Below, piece after piece: positions 60,937 to 64,000 of a stretch of DNA of 64,000 bases. The stretch is taken from positions 3,691,001-3,755,000 of the forward strand of contig NZ_CP107902.1 in NCBI RefSeq assembly GCF_036013935.1. Direction: 5' to 3'. Under the pieces are notes generated by a model, which searched no databases, was not told the origin of the DNA, and worked only from the letters and a program-made list of their open reading frames with translations. The position numbers and the translations under genes were made by a program. This DNA comes from Streptomyces sp. NBC_00461. Its GTDB lineage: Bacteria; Actinomycetota; Actinomycetes; Streptomycetales; Streptomycetaceae. Position 1 is the first letter of the stretch; each line of letters begins with the position of its first letter.

Positions 60937-62220
60937 CTACTGGCCGTCTGCGGTGATCTTGACCCTCCAGGCGCCCGTGGACGTTCGGGCCTCCGCCTGT
61001 ACCCGGAGGTTCTCGCCCGGGACCGTGAAGGTCTCGCCCAGGCCGATCGGGGCGTCGGCGAGGGGTGGGTAGACGGAGTTCTCCCAGCAGGCCTCGGTGT
61101 GCGGGTGGGCGTCCAGCACCTCGATCGGGCCGTCGCCCGACTGTGCGCCGCCGCGCACCCGGTAGACGAGAATCCCCGCCCGACAGGACCCCGTGTCGTT
61201 GCCGACCGGTCCGCGCGCCTCGAAGGCGATCACGCTGTCCCGGCCGGTGCGCACCACGCCGAGCTTCACGCCCTGCCCGATCCCGAGGGCCGGCGGCCCC
61301 GCCACGCCCGTCTCCGAAACCCCCGGCCCGGCACCCAGCGGCTCCAGCGTCAACCGCGTGACGCCCGACTCCCGCACGCACACCACCTGCCGCGGCGCCA
61401 GCCACCCCAGCTTCCACTTGTGCCAGCCGAACAGATCGGGGGCCAGTCCGAACTGGCTGCCCATCAGGTCCCAGTCGCCGACGTACGTGTCCCAGTCGCC
61501 CTTGCCGTCGTCGGGCCGGTGGTACAGGTCCGGCAGGTCGAAGACGTGCCCGGTCTCGTGGGCCAGCACGAGTCGGTCCGGCGGGTGCTTCTCGAACACG
61601 GTGACGACCCGACGGAGGTCCGTGCCGTCGGCATGCAACGGGGTGTCCAGGTTGACGACCTTCGTCGCGTCCGAGTCCACGCCGGGCGCGTCCGGGTCGG
61701 CGACGAAGTACACGACGTCGTAGCGGGAGAAGTCGACCTGCGGGTCGGCGGCGGCCAGCGCGTCGTGCAGGTACGCGGCACGGCGGTCGGCGCTCCAGTC
61801 CCGCTGTATGGCGTACGCCGTCGACGCCTTCGGCATCCGGATCCAGTGCCGCAGCGGATGCGCGCGGAGGGTGAACTTGCCGTAGGAGGCCTGTTCGAAG
61901 AAGCGGCTGGTGGCCGGGAAGTGGTCGGCGGCCAGCTGGGCGGGCGTGGTCCGCGGGACCGCGTCCGGGAAGGACAGGAAGACCATCACCGCGTTCAACG
62001 AGCGGGTCGGCCGCGGGTACGCGGCGTTCCAGGTGTCGAGGCCTTCCGAGTGATGGACGCCCTTGCGTTGCAGCGCGCACGGCACCGCCGAGAACGGTTC
62101 GGCCACCGAGGGCCCGGTCACCAGCGAGGTCGCGGCGACGGCCGACAAAGTGGTGAACACGGCGGCGGTACTGCGCAGTCGGGGACCCCTGAATCCCTTG
62201 AGGGGAGACGGTTGCAGCAC
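60937..62220 (-). CDS. Secreted M6-type metalloprotease
   Basis: 427 residues from GTG 62220, chosen because GGAGGT lies 5 bases upstream; the frame is open to 62364. A Sec signal peptide covers about residues 1-40 (basic start, 'AAVFTTLSAVAATSLV', cleavage near 'SVA'). The zinc site is HETGH (221-225) with 'VFDLPDLYH' after it and 'DWDLMGSQFG' as the Met-turn-like segment, as in the InhA/immune-inhibitor A (M6) family. It should digest external protein. Divergent from the PAS-GGDEF-EAL gene. GC and codon use are typical core Streptomyces. Confidence 0.87.
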   Translation of the reverse strand: MLQPSPLKGFRGPRLRSTAAVFTTLSAVAATSLVTGPSVAEPFSAVPCALQRKGVHHSEGLDTWNAAYPRPTRSLNAVMVFLSFPDAVPRTTPAQLAADHFPATSRFFEQASYGKFTLRAHPLRHWIRMPKASTAYAIQRDWSADRRAAYLHDALAAADPQVDFSRYDVVYFVADPDAPGVDSDATKVVNLDTPLHADGTDLRRVVTVFEKHPPDRLVLAHETGHVFDLPDLYHRPDDGKGDWDTYVGDWDLMGSQFGLAPDLFGWHKWKLGWLAPRQVVCVRESGVTRLTLEPLGAGPGVSETGVAGPPALGIGQGVKLGVVRTGRDSVIAFEARGPVGNDTGSCRAGILVYRVRGGAQSGDGPIEVLDAHPHTEACWENSVYPPLADAPIGLGETFTVPGENLRVQAEARTSTGAWRVKITADGQ

Positions 62221-62533
62221 AGGGACCTCCGGGAGCGGTACACGGGACACCGCACCCAGCCTGTGTGCATTTGTAGTACTACGCCCTGTTTGCCTGCCCC
62301 AGACGAGTGAGGCAGCCGAAGGTCCGTCAGTGCCGACACCCCCGAAACGCTCACGGAACGTCACAAGTGATCGGCAGCCTCAAGAACCCGTCCAGCTGCG
62401 GGCAGAAACGATCTGTCAGAAGTGCCGCTCGATCCGGGACACTGGACAGTGGCTGGAAGGCCCTTGGGTCTGCCTCTATGATCGGCACACTTTCCTGCAC
62501 GGACAGAGATCGAGTGCACTGCGGGAGCGAGCG
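62221..62533. other. Divergent promoter region
   Basis: About 310 bp between the metalloprotease and the cyclic-di-GMP gene. No gene or clear consensus promoter seen. Confidence 0.4.
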
Positions 62534-64000
62534 GTGAGCGGAACGTCCGAAGGGCCGGCGCCCACGGCAGACCTCGACCGGGGCGCCGTAACAGAGAGTG
62601 ACGCCTGTGCGTCTCCTCGTACCGAGCCGTTGACGACTCGAACAGAGCCGCCGGCGTACCACTCGGTCTTCACAGCTGCCCCCCTGGCCATGGCGGTCGT
62701 CGACCGCGAGGGCCTGGTGGTCAGCGCCAACGACGGGTTCGGGGCCCTGCTCGGCAGCCCCCCGGACACCCTGGTCGGCCGGATCGCCGCCGACCTGATG
62801 GACCTGGCGTCCGACGCCCGCACCTGGCACGCGTACCGCGAGATGCTGCGTGGCCGCGAGGCCAGACTGCGTTGCACACGCCGTCTGAAGCACCCCGACG
62901 GCCAGTCGGCCTGGGTGCAGGTGACGGTCTCGCCCCTGACGACCCACGACGAGGGGCTCCTGATGTCCGTCACGGACATCAGCGCCCATCGCGAACTCCA
63001 GGGCCGGCTGCGGCACTTGCAGATGCACGACCCGGTGACCCGGCTGCCCAACCGCACCCTCTTCTTCGAGCGCCTGACGGCCGCGCTGGAGGCGGAGTCG
63101 TACGAGGAGAACGGCACCGGCCGGATCGGCCTGTGCTATCTCGACCTGGACGGCTTCAAGGCCGTCAACGACACCCTCGGCCACCGGGTCGGCGACCGGC
63201 TGCTGGCCGCCGTGGCCGAACGCCTCACGCGCTGCGCCGACGAGGCGGGTTACGCCAGAGCCAGCGCCCCGCTGGTGGCGAGACTGGGCGGCGACGAGTT
63301 CGCCCTGCTGGTGGAGGACTCCACGGGCACGGACCAACTGGCCGATCTGGCCGAGTCGGTGCTGGAGGCGGTCCAGGCACCCTTCGACCTCGCCGGACAG
63401 CGGGTGTCGGTGTCGGCCTCCATCGGCGTCGTGGAGCGGCAGGCGGCCGGCACCTCCCCCACCGCCCTGATGCAGGCGGCCGACACCACCCTCTACTGGG
63501 CGAAGGCCGACGGAAAGGCCCGCTGGACGCTCTTCGACCCGGAGCGCAACGCCCACCGCATGACCCGTCAGGCTCTCGCCTCCACCCTCCGCCCGGCCAT
63601 CGAGCGCGGCGAATTCGTCCTTGAGTACCAGCCGTTGGTGGGCATGGACAACGGGCGGCTGCGGGGTGTCGAGGCGCTGGTGCGCTGGAACCACCCGCAG
63701 TTCGGTGTCCTGACGCCGAATCGGTTCATCGGATTGGCGGAGGAGGACGGTTCGATCGTCCCACTGGGCCGCTGGGTCCTCGTCACGGCCTGCCGGCAGG
63801 CGCGCCGCTGGCAGTTGGAGCACCCGGACGAGCCGCCGCTGTTCGTGAGCGTCAACGTGGCGGTGCGTCAGGTCTGGGACTCGGATCTCGTCGCCGACGT
63901 GGCCGAGACCCTCGCTGAGACGGGCCTCGCCCCCCATCTGCTGCAGCTGGAGCTCACGGAGTCGGCGGTGATGGGGTCCTCGGGCCGCCCGCTGCAGGTC
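62534..64000 (+). CDS. PAS-GGDEF-EAL cyclic-di-GMP enzyme, cut by window edge
   Basis: At least 489 residues from GTG 62534 (GGGAG 6 bases upstream). A PAS sensor at about 45-150, then a diguanylate cyclase domain with intact GGDEF (252-256), then the start of an EAL phosphodiesterase domain with 'EYQPLVGMDNGRLRGVEALV' (EAL at 380-382) and 'FVSVNVAVRQV'. Both active-site motifs are present, so it may make and break cyclic di-GMP, which controls development in Streptomyces through BldD. The rest of the EAL domain lies beyond the window. Confidence 0.92.
   Translation, partial: MSGTSEGPAPTADLDRGAVTESDACASPRTEPLTTRTEPPAYHSVFTAAPLAMAVVDREGLVVSANDGFGALLGSPPDTLVGRIAADLMDLASDARTWHAYREMLRGREARLRCTRRLKHPDGQSAWVQVTVSPLTTHDEGLLMSVTDISAHRELQGRLRHLQMHDPVTRLPNRTLFFERLTAALEAESYEENGTGRIGLCYLDLDGFKAVNDTLGHRVGDRLLAAVAERLTRCADEAGYARASAPLVARLGGDEFALLVEDSTGTDQLADLAESVLEAVQAPFDLAGQRVSVSASIGVVERQAAGTSPTALMQAADTTLYWAKADGKARWTLFDPERNAHRMTRQALASTLRPAIERGEFVLEYQPLVGMDNGRLRGVEALVRWNHPQFGVLTPNRFIGLAEEDGSIVPLGRWVLVTACRQARRWQLEHPDEPPLFVSVNVAVRQVWDSDLVADVAETLAETGLAPHLLQLELTESAVMGSSGRPLQV

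Noticed and set aside
60448-62310. Long plus-strand open frame over the metalloprotease gene
   Set aside because: Antisense shadow of a high-GC gene; the minus frame has signal peptide, HETGH and ribosome site.

Overview
High G+C coding with strong third-position bias, GTG starts, GGAGG-type ribosome sites and several families typical of the genus (WhiJ-like XRE/DUF397 modules, DUF6879, Lsr2, AccE-like epsilon subunit, replication-relaxation protein, Trypco2 and NNH7-NACHT proteins) point to a Streptomyces or close relative. Almost the whole window reads as an accessory region. It ends on the right at a 3' fragment of a tRNA-Lys(CTT) gene (60322-60368), followed at once by a strong terminator and then by chromosome-like genes: a secreted M6-type metalloprotease and a PAS-GGDEF-EAL protein.

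Layout. 1-12 kb: part of a large unrecognised protein, an alpha/beta hydrolase, a broken IS5-type transposase, a lower-GC membrane protein, two lipoproteins, a protein with a HEPN-type RNxxxH motif and a P-loop kinase-like protein. 12.3-13.8 kb: three-gene operon with a sigma-like protein. 14.3-16.3 kb: WhiJ/AbaA-type regulatory module. 16.5-19.5 kb: a locus that looks like RiPP biosynthesis (small Cys protein, radical SAM/SPASM enzyme, 55-residue peptide ending in a CSC-containing tail, GNAT). 19.7-21.4 kb: unknown 204-residue protein plus XRE-ImmA/IrrE protease.

23-49 kb is the most striking part. Six same-orientation copies of a short sequence matching the 3' end of a serine recombinase gene (near 23.0, 27.5, 33.5, 38.8, 47.1 and 47.3 kb) divide it into blocks. 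Only the last belongs to an intact recombinase. The blocks carry: Lsr2, an AbfB-like protein and a nuclease-like lipoprotein; Trypco2 + trypsin-STAND NTPase with a divergent HEPN protein; an NNH7-NACHT NTPase with a divergent unknown 485-residue protein; a pentapeptide-repeat membrane protein, PP2C phosphatase, AccE-like protein and flavin oxidase. I read this as stepwise accretion of recombinase-borne cassettes, several of them with the architecture of NTP-dependent conflict (anti-phage) systems. That reading is inference; the repeats themselves are visible.

49-56 kb holds plasmid or conjugative-element functions read leftward (DUF932, small accessory proteins, replication-relaxation protein, TraD/VirD4-like ATPase) with a clear sigma70-type promoter, and a divergent receiver-like regulator. 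57-60.2 kb holds a winged-helix protein, a dGTPase-like HD hydrolase behind a perfect 20-bp tandem repeat, and a J-domain membrane protein next to the tRNA fragment. Protein start choices rest on Shine-Dalgarno sequences and plausible N-termini; family calls come from motif recognition, with no database search.
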